DNA of 64,000 bases, taken from positions 131,501-195,500 of the forward strand of contig NW_005178463.1 of assembly GCF_000341285.1 (NCBI RefSeq). The letters run 5' to 3'. Source of the stretch: Galdieria sulphuraria (taxonomy: Eukaryota; Rhodophyta; Bangiophyceae; Galdieriales; Galdieriaceae). A program made the position numbers and the translations under genes. Shown piece by piece: positions 9,852-21,293 of the stretch; within the stretch, counting starts at the first letter, position 1; each line of letters begins with the position of its first letter. Below the pieces are notes generated by a model. The model made no database searches, was not told the origin of the DNA, and was given only the letters and a program-made list of their open reading frames with translations.

Positions 9852-12321
9852 CTAAAAGTAGACGGGACGATAATCTTCCGTTCCAAAGCGATCTCCACAA
9901 ACTGGACATTTTCCTTTTACATAGTTATTCTATTTATAGATAAATAGAGAATCATTCACTTACTGTTTCGTTGAGTGATTAAATCTGTTATACACTGGCG
10001 ACTAAATAAATGACCGCAACGCAACAAAACACAATCTTTGGGTAAATTGGTATATACTGAGCAATACAGCTTCTTCCTCAATTCCTGTATCAATTCGTCT
10101 CTCAAAAGTTCACTTTCTCCTGCCATATGCATCGACTCCAAACGTTGACACTAGAATCTCTCATAAGAAGAAACCTTCACACAAAATGAGATGATATCGA
10201 TATACCTTGTCTTCCAACCGTGACTTGAGCTCCTCTAAACGCTTCTTCTCATATCGTTGACTCTGCAACTCATTCACTACTTCTTCTAAACGTCTTACTG
10301 TAACATCACGCATTCGCTTCATCTCCTAAAACACAAACTCGCCATTCATTCAAGTTTCAACTCATTTAGTTCAAACTCAACCTCTTTCTCAACTTCTGCT
10401 TGACGGGCCTTGGTTCCTAGTTCTTCAGAAACCTTCCGAAGTCTGTCTACTTCGGCACTCAGCGTTCGAAGTTCCTCATTCTATATAACAGTTTCAACCA
10501 TTAAATCAATTAAAATGGAACGACGAACCAATTTGTTATTTACATTCTGAATTTCGACTCCATGTCTCTTTGCAGCCTGAACAGAATTTTCTAATGCTGC
10601 TATTCTTTCTTCATCTGATTTCGCTTTTACCTTTGGCATATTGTTTCATATAAAAAATTGAATCATTGTAAATGCTACTCACTTGCATAGTCTTCTTATA
10701 CTCCGTCAAACTGATGATTTGCTGACGTTGCTTTAAACGTTCGGTTGATAGCTTCGATATCTGTTCGTCCTTCTCCATCAACTGATTCATATAATTACGA
10801 TTACTATCTTCCACGTCACGAAACATGTTGGATAACGACTCTATTTCACCAATCAACTCATCCGACTTTTTCCTTTCGTCTTCGATTTCATGTCGAAGCT
10901 GTTCAACAATTTCGTTAGATACAAGTTTTCTATCCTACAAATGGTTGCATCTAAGCAAAGAAAAAAACTCAAACAGAATATTTACCCTAATCTCCTTTAG
11001 AACATTTTCTTCCAAACGTTGAGTTTTTTGTTTCCAATCCTCCACTTGCTTCTCTAAATGTTGCTTTTCTTGCTCTAAAAATTGCTTTTGAATTGTCAGC
11101 TACCTTGACTTGAGACTTTTATCCATACATACTCCCTTGGTTTCCCACATTGTGAGAGATCTTCGTAGACTTTCTATTTGAGAATCGTTTTCAGCTTCCA
11201 ATTTTTTTGCTTCATAACGCATAAGCGCTTGATCTCTTTGGCTTTTAGCTTCATTACTTGCATGGATAGCGTCCTCCAACTGCTGTTTCCACTCAGATGC
11301 TCTTCTTTTCCATCTCTGAATCTGCAAGCCATATTTTTCCTCCATGACCCGTTCCAACTCTTCCTTTTCTTTTTTCAAGTTGTCTTTCTCTTTTTCCCAT
11401 TCTATCTGTTGCAGTTGTAGTTTTTCAAAAGCAGCTTTCAAGGAACAGTAAACTGCACTTTGAGTTATTACGTCGTCTGTTGCCACTAATCGTTCACTTT
11501 TCAAACGTTCCCACTCTACAACCAACTTCTTCCTTTCTTCTAACGCTTCTTGCAGTTCCTTTAATCGACTGTCTGCCAAAGCTTCCGCATCCTTACATCG
11601 AGCTAATAACTCTTGTTCCTTTGTAGAGTCTTCTGTCTTTGCGGACTCTTCTTCTTCCTTTTTCAAAGCGGCACTAGCAGCCGTAGACTTCTCTGCTTCT
11701 TGTTGACTACTCACCATGTTGTCCAGCTGATAACGCAATCTTGCAAGCTGCCTGCCTAGAAAACTTCTTTCCACTTTCAACTCTTCCATTTCTTCTCTCA
11801 ATAGACTCGTTTCCGCTTCCAACTTTTGTATTTTACTAGATTCTGTTGCAACAGCAGCGCCATCAACGGTTGTCTCTGCAACTTTCGAGTAACTTTTGGT
11901 TTGCGTATTGTTCCATAGTACCTCTAGTTCTTCTTGTATTTGAACCAATACTTGGTGTTCTTCACTCCTTTTTACTTGGTTTTCATTGCATTCGGTATGT
12001 TCCTGTTTTATCACTTTGGTCAGCCTTTCTCGCCACTTTTCCAAGGTTGGTAACAACACGCGTGACGAGAGTAAAAGTTCTTGGTTTTGTTTCCGTAACC
12101 GCTTTATTTCTGACTCTTGTTCTGTTACCTTGGACACGAGTTGATATTTTTGAAACTTGATTATGCTAAGGAAAGTCAAGTGAGACAAGTTCAGTAGTAC
12201 AAAAGTTACAAGAATCTTGCCTTGCATCAAAGAATGAGTCGCTTTCTTCAGCTTCTTCCTTTGCCTTTCTTTCCTTGTCCATCGGGTGTTGGGTAGAAGC
12301 AGTAGGATACCGATTCTCCAT
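9852..12321 (-). CDS. BRE1: BRE1-type E3 ubiquitin ligase for histone H2B, with altered RING
   Basis: Many small exons on the minus strand. It begins with 'MENRYPTASTQHPMDKERKAK' and runs through a very long coiled coil (roughly the first 90% of the protein). It ends in a RING finger followed by 'CPVCGDRFG' and the BRE1-style terminus 'DYRPVYF'. BRE1 (RNF20/40) with Rad6 monoubiquitinates histone H2B in transcribed chromatin. Intron 1 has a GC-AG pair (5' site AG|GCAAG) and restores the frame exactly. Another intron, just before the 11.1 kb exon, is only 33 bp. The RING is unusual: the second Cys is Tyr (codon at 10052..10054) and the fifth ligand is Ser (codon at 10001..10003), both in zinc site 1. 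Confidence 0.88.
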
Positions 12322-12386
12322 AGTACCTTTCTTAGAAAGGTGGTAAAAGGGGATGTAGACAAGCTTCAGAGGTAGGAATAGTACAA

Positions 12387-12419
<33 letters not shown>

Positions 12420-12424
12420 TATAT
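12387..12424. repeat. TA dinucleotide microsatellite
   Basis: About 38 bp of nearly pure TA repeat, interrupted by a single G, lies in the 192-bp spacer between the BRE1 start and the Ca2+-ATPase stop. It is likely a slippage-prone repeat with no assigned role. Confidence 0.9.
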
Positions 12425-12513
12425 TGATATTGATATTACAAGTTTTAGAGAGAGTGATGAATCAACAACGACTCACTCCACATCCCCCCCTCTTCACACT
12501 ACTCAATCATTCT

Positions 12514-15500
12514 TCATCTTCTTTGACGATAAAACCATTTGAAAGCTTCCTCAATACTTACAACAGGAATAGAAAGTCCTACAACTACCAACCATTCGGT
12601 AACTGATAAAGGAGTCACCGAGAAGACATGCTGTAACCAAGGAATATGAACAATCATGAGATGCAACGTCACTGAAATGGATATGGCAGCTAATAACAAA
12701 GGATTGGAAAGAGGAGTGAGTTGAAATATACTTTGACTTTCGGATAATCCATTGAGTGCATTGAACATTTCACTGATTACTAGTACACTGAGTGCCATCG
12801 TCTTGCCTTCATTGTCGCTTTTCCACAGGTTAGTCATTTGTTCATAACTAGTCAATTCATGCCAAGTAAGATGCGGTCCATTGGGTGAAAACAAATACCA
12901 ATAAACGAAACCACCAATACTTGCAACTCCAATATAACCTCCAACAGTGAGAAATCTTGAAGATAATAAAATACAACACAAAGAAATGAAAATACTTTCT
13001 CACCTAAATAACAATGGTCCATCCACAAAAGGAGCTTGAGGAGAACGAGGAGGTTGCTCCATCAAAGTGGAATCAGAAGCGTTAAAAGATAATGCAGTGG
13101 CAGGTAAACCATCTGTTATCAAATTCACCCATAACAACTGCACTGGAATAAGCGTTTCAGGCATTCCCAAGACCGAAGCTAATAAAATACAACAAACTTC
13201 TCCAATATTACTCGAAATGACATAACGAATAACATGTTTCAAATTCATATAGATGGAACGTCCTTCCTTCACTGCTGCAACAATAGTAGAAAAGTCGTCA
13301 TCTACCAAAACAATTTTGGCAGCAGCCTTGGCTACCCAAGTCCCTGAACCCATAGCAATACCAATATCGGCTTTCTGTAAAGCTGGTGCATCGTTGACTC
13401 CATCTCCTGTCATGGCAACTATCTGATGACCCTTTTGCAAATACTCAACCAGTTTTAATTTTTGAAGTGGTTCAACACGTGCTAAAATAACTAAATCACG
13501 AATAGCTGAATAGATAGACTCAGAAGAGCAATTGGTTTGCAAGTGATCGAAATCGTGGCTGGTTAGAACATTCAATTTCTTGCTGGATGAAGACATTTCC
13601 TCCGAAGGTAACAATCCTATTTGACGGGCAACACCTTGCGCAGTAATCGGATTATCCCCCGTAACCATGATCACTCGAATGCCAGCACTCTTACACAGAC
13701 TTATGGCATCCTTTACCTGTTCTCTTGGAGGATCTGCTATTCCAACTATACCAATAAATATCAAGTCGGTTTCTAGCTCCTCATAAGCACAATCATCCTT
13801 ATTCGAAGCATACAACAATTCGGCTGTACCTGATTTGTAAGCAAAACCTATGCATCTCAAAGATAAAGAGCTTGTGGATAATGTAATTTGAAGATATTCA
13901 AGAATGGTTTGTTTCTTTGAAATATCAAGTGGAATCACCTTTCCTTGTGACGATTGAATATATCCGCACCTATCCAGTATATTTTCTGGTGCACCTTTTA
14001 CTAACAAAGATAATTGTTTTCCGTTATTTTCAATTTGTTTTTCCACCAACACACTCATCGACTTGCGACTGCGAGAAAATTCAAAGGTTCTTCTCTTTCT
14101 ATAATGAGATGTCCAATACGATCGAGCAGGAAGATTTGCTGACTGGATGTCTGTAGGATTTGCACAAAAGTTATTGATAAAGGACTCGGAAGAAAAAGGT
14201 TCTACGCCGATTTTTTCGGCTAAATATAATAATGCTAGTTCCGTTGGGTCGCCTAAGGGATATGACTTGCCATCACGAAAGCTAACGGTAGCATCATTAC
14301 ATAAACTAGAAATGCAACCCAACTGAATAAGAGAGGGAACCGAACTAGGTTGAATAGTATCTGACGTCTGTTTGTTGAAAAAAGTAGTTTCCACACTATT
14401 TTCAACATTGGAAGTTTCTACCATTTGAATCTCCATCCACTGTAAGTTTTCATCTCGTTGCCAATCCACAAGAAATATTTGCTGAGCTCTCATTCGATTG
14501 GTTGTCAAAGTACCCGTCTTATCACAACATATCACACTAGTACAGCCTAAAGTTTCTACACACGGTAAATTCTTTACAATAGCATTTTCTTTTGCCATTC
14601 TTTGAGCTCCCAATGCTAGACAGGTGGTAACAACTGCAGGTAGTCCTTCAGGAACTGCAGCAACTGCTAATGCAACTGCAACTTTGAAGTAATATAGCGC
14701 TCCTTCAATGATTCCTCCATGCTCCGAAAACTTGTCTATATGAATGATCCTGTTCCAAGGATCCAAAAGGTCATTCCTTCTTTTACCAATACAACAACAA
14801 CTCACCAAACGATTCCACATATGACCAACACTAGATTGGTCAACAACTTACCAAATTCATCCAATTTCTGTTGCAAAGGAGTCTGCAAACTTTGCTGGCT
14901 CATGTCACTTAAATCAGATTGTATCTTCCCAAACTCAGTTGCACTGCCAATACCAACCACCACTGCAATACAACGTCCTTGAGTAATGGTCGTGCCTTGA
15001 AAGAGAATATTGGCTTTATCTTGTATCACCAAACGTTGATTAGAAACTTGTTGAATAGGTTCGGATACTTTGGAAGCGGAAATACTTTCTCCCGTCAAAA
15101 TGGATTGGTCTACCAACAAGACACTCGAGAGAATTTCCACAATCCTCATATCTGCTGCCACTTTCATTCCAGTATTCAACTCAACAATATCACCAGGAAC
15201 CAACTCTTTCGCATCCATCGGAAACTTTTCAGCATCTCGAATAACAATCACTTCATCAGTCTCATATGCCTTCAAAGCTTCCACTGCTCTCTCCGCATTG
15301 GTTTGTTGTACTACTCCTATAACAGCATTGATCACGAGAATGGTCAAGATAACTACAGGCTCTATAAAAACATTCCAAGTTCCGTTATCCGATTGCTCAT
15401 TCCACGCCAAAACCAACGAAATGAAGGCAGCCGCCAATAACAACAATACTAAACGATCTTGAAACTGTTCCATTATTCGTTGCCACCAGGAGACACTCGC

Positions 15501-15887
15501 TTTTTGCAACACTTGGTTTCTTCCAAATATTGCTTGGCGTTGTCTCACTTGTTCTTCTGTTAGACCACGTTGTACGTCCACCTGTAGGGCGTCAAGTACT
15601 TGTTGTGGAGAGTGAAAACTAGCAGTTGCAACTACTTCTTCCAGATTCAGTGAAACAGATAGATCTTGAAGTTGATTCAAGGAGCAACTACAGAACTTTC
15701 TTGTTGTGAATATATTCCTGGTTGCTCTTGTTGATCGTCTAACTAAAGTGAACGGCTGCAAAAAGGCGCCAAAACGACTCACGACGATATCATCGACAAG
15801 TGTTCTTCTTCGCCGGAAAACCGATAACCAAGATTGAGTTCCTATACACAAGAAACAGGAAATTTGAGCTTTTTGTAATATTGACAT
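12514..15887 (-). CDS. SERCA-type (P2A) Ca2+-transporting ATPase with N-terminal extension
   Basis: Three exons with introns 14777..14805 (29 bp) and 12956..13003 (48 bp); the spliced frame is exactly 1098 residues. Hallmarks are complete: TGES loop ('ILTGESISA'), 'VPEGLP' in M4, phosphorylation site 'DKTGTLT', 'VTGDN', 'MTGDGVNDAPAL', 'NIGEV' in M5, 'WVNLITDGLPA' in M6 and 'SEMFNAL' in M8. These give both SERCA Ca2+ sites, so it should move two Ca2+ per ATP. The first ~95 residues are extra compared with animal SERCA: basic, Ser/Thr/Arg-rich and nearly acid-free, like an organelle targeting peptide. ER, plastid envelope or another membrane is therefore open. It is divergent from the GRAM-VASt gene. 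Confidence 0.92.
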
Positions 15888-15976
15888 ATTACTTGTCTAT
15901 CACAGAAGACTAGTCGCAACTTGAGCTCCGTTATGAGAAGAGACTATCACTGCAATCCCCCTCAGCAGGTCGATTT

Positions 15977-17883
15977 ATGGAAACATTGGCTCAAAGACGA
16001 GATGTCAACTCTCTTACAGTTGTTACTCCAGAAAGGAAAGGGGAAGAGAGTAAAGAGACCGAACCAACTGCTACTAGTTTTCCTGTTCAGTCTTCACTGC
16101 CCTCACTGGAAGAACAAGTGACGGACAAAGCATGGCAAGAAACAACGTCCTCGAACTGTACAGACGGACAAAGTGAAGAAGGCACGAGAGAAGATAAGAA
16201 ACAGTCAGACACTCATGGCGACCCAAAGCAGGCTTTAGATGAACTCAAACTAAAAAATCTTATGAAAAACTTTGACGAAGAGTGGTCAAGATTATTACAA
16301 AATGGTTCTTTTTCAAGTGAAGAGACCTCCTCACCAAGTGAAGAACCGGTAGTCGATTTTTGTAGCTGTGCTCTGGAATATTATTATATACTTCGACAAG
16401 GCTGGCTTTATATTACCCCCAAGTTTTTGTGTTTTACTGCTGGTATTCTCGGTGGTTGGGGTTCTCGGTTAGTCAGAGTTTTTGCCTTTGCAGATATCAC
16501 TGCCATCAGAAAGAGAACTTATCTTTCTTTTGATACCGCGATTGAGATCGAATTACAGGGAACTCCCTATTTATTTGCTACCTTTCTTAAGAGAGAGAAG
16601 ACATATGAAACTTTGTATCGATATTGGATGAACATAATGGCAGTAAGAGCCTTTGAAGACCGCCTTCCAGCAAGAGTAAGAGACCCACAAAGTGCACATA
16701 GTCACGGAGACAGCACAGGATATCCAGAATCTCCCAAATCACTTACTACAAGTTCCTCGCTTACAATGGAGCCTTACCACAAAGTTGCTGAAGAGACCAA
16801 TCACGACATTCAGAAACCGGTATCTATAAAAACAAGTGAAAGGGACACAGCTGCTCGAGATAATTTAGCTACAGGAAAAGAGGAAGGTATACCGAGGCCT
16901 GCAGACAAAGGTCATTTGATAAATATCGGTCATCATTCCTTTGCAATATCTGTTGAACAACTGTTTCAGTTAGCATTTTCAGATACTTCTGTCGCAACTT
17001 ACGACTTTCAGAAAAGATTGGGTAATACGGATATTCATGTTTCGAAGTGGAAGTTGGATCCCAATGAAAAGAATGACTCGAAGCTTTCAAAGTCACAGAA
17101 AAAGAAACTCCATAATGGAGAAGCTCTCTTTCAATTGCAGTCGGATGTGACTTACACTCGTTCGATTCGTTACATGAAAACTATTTGGGCAGGTTTGATG
17201 ACTTGGAAAACTAAAGTAGTGGAAATGCAGTGGTGTAAAGTAACTTCAGAAAAAGGAATTGTTGTTGGTTTAGATATCGAAACAACCATAAAAACACTTC
17301 ATAACCCGAATTCGGAGTCCTTTTTTGTGTATCAACGTGACTTTATTCGTGCCAAAGCACAAGGTGGATGTGAGCTGATTCGAGAATTTTCTGTTATCTT
17401 TTTGCAAAAAACGATGTTTAAAGGTGTTATTCTTAGAGAAACAGAGAAACAGTGTCGAGCAGGGTTTGAATTGTTTATGGATACCATTCGTTTGTTGCTT
17501 GGCAAAAATACGGATGCGAAAGCAAAGAGAGAAGAGCAATTGGAGAGAAACCAGGTAAGTATATAAATATAATATTTCCTTGAGTATGTTCTCATTTGTT
17601 TGTTTAGTTACGGAGTTTGTGCTCATCTTGTTTCATGTTGTTGAGTTGGAAAAATGTTTGTCTATTTCTCATTTTTGTTATTTTATTTATTTTGTTTTTG
17701 TGGCATCAATCGGAAAAGAAANGGTTGGTTTCGAAGGCTCAACAACAATGGAGTGTTCAACCTAGTGGTTCTCTCCACTACATGAAAGAGTATTTATGGA
17801 ATCAAAGGCAATTATTGCGTGCTATTGAAAAGGAACTAGACACATTGGAACAAATGATCGATCGGTTGGAACAGTTGGAATAA
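15977..17883 (+). CDS. GRAM-VASt lipid/sterol transfer protein (Lam/GRAMD1/VAD1-like)
   Basis: Two exons, 15977..17554 and 17608..17883, with a 53-bp intron; 617 residues. After a charged, disordered N-terminus comes a GRAM domain ('YYYILRQGWLYITPKFLCFT', residues ~135-230). A VASt/StART-like domain follows ('SFAISVEQLFQLAFSD' to 'GFELFMDTIRLLLG', ~315-515). The second exon supplies a single C-terminal membrane helix ('NVCLFLIFVILFILFLW') and a short coiled coil. This order matches the Lam/Ysp/GRAMD1 (Aster) and plant VAD1 proteins, which are ER-anchored sterol carriers at contact sites. One N base sits in exon 2 at 17722, leaving one residue unread. Confidence 0.92.
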
Positions 17884-17906
17884 ATGGAATAGTATTTTGG
17901 ATGCAT

Positions 17907-18395
17907 CTATTCAACTCTTCCATATCGCATTCTTCGCAAGAGCTCCTTATGACGTCGTAAGTCATCAGGGTCAATAGTTCTCCGTTGCTGTTAGTTGGAC
18001 GTAAAACAAAGGATTCGTGAACCTACCTTGTATATTCATAAGGACTTGAACTTGTCGTTTCTTCCAGTTTCCCGTTGCGAACAACAAAAGTCTTGGTCAA
18101 GTTACCCATCTCAGGACCGGAATGGGCGACACAACGAGGCCACAGTTGTTTGGGAATAATACATTTTAACCCAAATAATTTAGATTGAACAAGTTCTTCG
18201 AGTTGTTCCAACTTGTACAGCTGTAAGCACGAAGTGAGAAAACATTGAGAAGAACACACCTGGTTTCTCTTATAATAATCACGATATAACTGTCGGATTT
18301 CTCTCCGTGTTTCTTCTCGAATGGCCGGACTAGGGATGGCTTTTGCTAACTTGCATAATATTCGATAGGTCTTTAACAACTCGATGTCTGCTGCA

Positions 18396-18400
<5 letters not shown>
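17907..18400 (-). CDS. Small LYR-like basic helical protein
   Basis: The model has three exons with introns of 39 bp (in frame) and 47 bp, giving 135 residues from ATG 18400, which sits directly beside a TA repeat. The N-terminus reads 'MPAADIELLKTYRILCKLAK', with Thr-Tyr-Arg where LYR proteins have Leu-Tyr-Arg. It is followed by 'REETRREIRQLYRDYYKRN', resembling the conserved R-rich second helix of Complex1_LYR proteins. The protein ends 'RRHKELLRRMRYGRVE'. LYR proteins bind the mitochondrial acyl carrier and serve Fe-S or respiratory assembly; membership here is inferred from pattern only. Retention of the 39-bp intron would add 13 residues without a stop. It converges with the GRAM-VASt gene, 23 bp between stops. 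Confidence 0.6.

Positions 18401-18436
<36 letters not shown>
18399..18436. repeat. TA dinucleotide microsatellite
   Basis: About 38 bp of pure AT repeat immediately upstream of the start codon of the LYR-like gene, so it lies in its 5' UTR or core promoter. Confidence 0.9.
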
Positions 18437-18439
<3 letters not shown>

Positions 18440-18655
18440 CAGCTCTCCCGTACGTACAATCAATTGATGACAGACCAATTCATTAGCAGCAATGGTGGGC
18501 ATCATCTTGTCACAACAACAAACGGATTTTCTATTTACATTTATCAAACCATATCACGACCCAAAAAAATTCATAAAGAAAAACGATTTATCTGTCTTTT
18601 AAACGACTCTTTCAACAAAAATACCCACAATCAACCACACAACGCCATGCTTCAT

Positions 18656-20773
18656 TCATTGTTTGGACTCTTTTGCAACTTTGGCGGCTTCTATAGGATC
18701 CTGGATTCCTGTCTTCGCCATCACTTCTGCAACTTCTGAACGTTTCATGGCTTCTTGAAACTGTTTGTCTAAAGAACGAGCTGCTGCTATCCACATACCA
18801 ACAATAACAAACAATATAAAAGCAAGATAGGGTGTTGAGGCTGCTAAAGAACCCACTGCAAAAATAAGACCCTGTTGAATAAACGAACCACCAGACTTGC
18901 CCATAGGATTGCCAATTACATCGATTGCAGCCTTTCCTTTAGATTTCTGTTCAGCGTCCAATGGAATATAAGCCATTTCCTTGCAAGGATCGAACAACGA
19001 ATATTTGCTCGATTTAGAAAGAATATTTTGTGCAGCACCAACAAGCACTGCAAGCATCAAAGGTGTCGTTCCAAGCATTCCAACGACTGGATGCAACTGG
19101 CGACTAAAGAGAGTTAAACAGAAGAATAAAAAGCCAGTAATACCCAAAACAGTTGGAGTAATAAGAGCTGCAAATCCCCAACCAAACTTTCGGAAAATAA
19201 ATCGACCAAGAAGCATCATGATAAGTGTTACCGAACCAGTACAAGTTGAGAACCAACCCATAAAGGTTGAATAAGAATTAGGATCAGGAAAGGCTTCTTT
19301 CAACTTGCTCTTCCATGATACTTCAACAATATTAATCGACATACCATACGCAATGACTAACAAAGCCAAGTTCCGAATATAAGCTGACTTGGCCAGATAA
19401 ACAGCACTCTCCTTTAAGCCCAGCTTGGTCTTTTGTTTAGTGTTCTTTCTTTTACTCATATCCACACAATTGGGATCGGTCAGCACATTTTTCTGAATAT
19501 ATAGCATTGCAAGAATGATGACTGAACCAGCAACTCCTATCATTGTCATCAAATATTTCAATGAAACACCCCAACCATCAACACCAGGTGGTAACTACAA
19601 GAATGAGTTACAAATATTCAATAACTTTTATCACATTCAACAACTGCCTACCTTTCGACGAATATCTGAAACAAATCGTACATACTGCCCTGAAAAAATA
19701 AGAGCAACATTCGCAACCAAGCCAAACAGAGGATAATACTTTTTTGCCTCATCTACTGAAGTTACTTCATTAGCAAAACCCCAAAACAGCAAGGATACAA
19801 CAACAGATCCCCATAATTCGGCAAGGGTGTAGAACAAAGCAAAAGTCCAATTGCGAATGATTCCCAAAGGAGCAAAAAAGGAAGCGGGAAGATAACCAGC
19901 TATCCAATCCACAAAGGCATAAGGATGAAGTGCATGTCTCAACGGGTATAGCACAAAAGCAAATGATAGGAAAAATAATATAAAGGGAACGATACAAACA
20001 TAAAATAGAGTTTCCCGATCAAACATATTCGATAACTTTGAATAGGCAATAGTAAATAAGACTGCTCCAGGAAGATTTGCATATGTTTTAAGAAACGGTA
20101 TGATTTCTGCTCCTGTAGTTGTCACTACGAGAACGTCTTTTGTATCTCTCAGGATAGTATAATTGAATAGAATCATAAAAAACATGACACCCAACGGAAG
20201 GATCTTTTTCAGCTCGTTCTTGGGAGGTAAAGCCTTGGCAATTCCATCTGCACCTACTGAAGCAGATCCATCGGTACTACCTGCACTACCGTTGGCTTGC
20301 AAAAATTGTGGGGAAAGCAAGTCCACGTCTTTCGCTTTACTCCTAACAAGTTTCCCAAACCACTGCCCTAAAGTAGCTACAATTGCTGTGGCCAAAAGAG
20401 ACAAGGAAGCTTGGTTGCTTGATAGATGCTGTGGAAAAGGCACCGCTGGATAACTACTCAACGCAAGTCTCTCGTTATGTTCCGAAAGTTCCACTCGAGC
20501 CGTTCCTGAAAGTTCATTGTTAGAAGCTGCTTCATTTCTATAAAAGGTCTCGCTTCCATGCTTGTGACAACACTTTGTTCTTCCACTTGCTTGGGAGAAA
20601 CGGCTTGTCTCTTTGGGACAAAAATGTGCAACACTAAGAACAGCTTATTAAAAAAAATAAACCGCGTGAATGTTCGCTTACTTGTTCTTTCGTGAGACTG
20701 ATTGCCGCTTGGTCCCTTTCCAGTGCGAAGACGAATGGACCAAGTTGGTAACAAACGAGGAAGGCTGAACCAT
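18656..20773 (-). CDS. NTT: Plastid-type ATP/ADP translocase (NTT/TlcA family)
   Basis: The mature protein reads from about 20640 to 18656 with one clear intron near 19595-19651. The family core is present: 'FNYTILRDTKDVLVVTTTGAE' region, 'AYSKLSNMF', 'WGSVVVSLLFWGFANEVTS', and in the second half 'SWKSKLKEAFPDPN' and 'KEMAYIPLD..QKSKGKAAIDVIGN'. About 12 membrane helices are visible. NTT proteins exchange cytosolic ATP for stromal ADP across the plastid inner envelope and derive from a Chlamydia-related source. The N-terminus is Ser/Arg-rich transit-like sequence, interrupted by an intron around 20640-20690. No in-frame ATG is found for that frame, so the listed 5' end (ATG 20773, needing one more small intron) is uncertain. 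Confidence 0.9.
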
Positions 20774-21220
20774 TTCAGACCAACAACGACGAGAAATTAC
20801 AATCACAGAATGAATTCAAGTTTGAGTGAAGCTGACAATTTGCGTCACTTTACCCAATAATGAGCGATTCTTTCACTTGAAGCGTAACGAAATTGTAACT
20901 TTTTGAGCAACACAAAAAAGACAAAAAAGTCCAATATTATCCTTAGAAGTTCGTGTGCTTTTGTATTGTTTGAATACTTTCTCAGTAAAAAAGAGACTTA
21001 CGTTTCGTAACGAGAAAATATGCAGCTCGTCAATGAATATACACCAATACTGGAATGTTACAATATACCGCTATCAAATTTCTTGTCGTTCATTCTCTTC
21101 TAAACAAGCCATTGTACATGAATATATACTATAGTTGTGTACTGTCGAAATGGTAAGTAAGCTTGTATCACAAAATTTACAAAAGAGTCTTGTCCTTTCG
21201 TTAGAACAAAAATTTTGCAG
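20774..21220. other. Promoter-side spacer, nothing recognised
   Basis: AT-rich sequence between the translocase 5' end and the tRNA gene. It may contain a first non-coding or short exon of the translocase, but no start codon could be tied to it. No RNA gene or repeat is recognised. Confidence 0.4.
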
Positions 21221-21293
21221 CACCGACCGTGGGGGTCGAACCCACGACCACCAGATTAAGAGTCTGGCGCTCTACCGACTGAGCTAGGTCGGT
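21221..21293 (-). tRNA. tRNA-Lys (anticodon CUU)
   Basis: The minus strand folds as a complete cloverleaf: acceptor ACCGACC/GGTCGGT with discriminator G, D arm TAGCTCAGTCGGTAGAGC, anticodon stem CCAGA/TCTGG with loop CTCTTAA, and T arm GTGGGTTCGACCCCCAC. The anticodon is CTT, reading AAG lysine codons. A-box (TAGCTCAGTCGG) and B-box (GGTTCGACCC) promoter elements are intact and no intron is present. It stands alone between protein genes, as expected of a nuclear tRNA gene. Confidence 0.97.

Noticed and set aside
12387-12424. TA repeat read as a promoter TATA element
   Set aside because: It is a simple repeat, like two others in the window at varied gene positions, and has no consistent distance to start codons.
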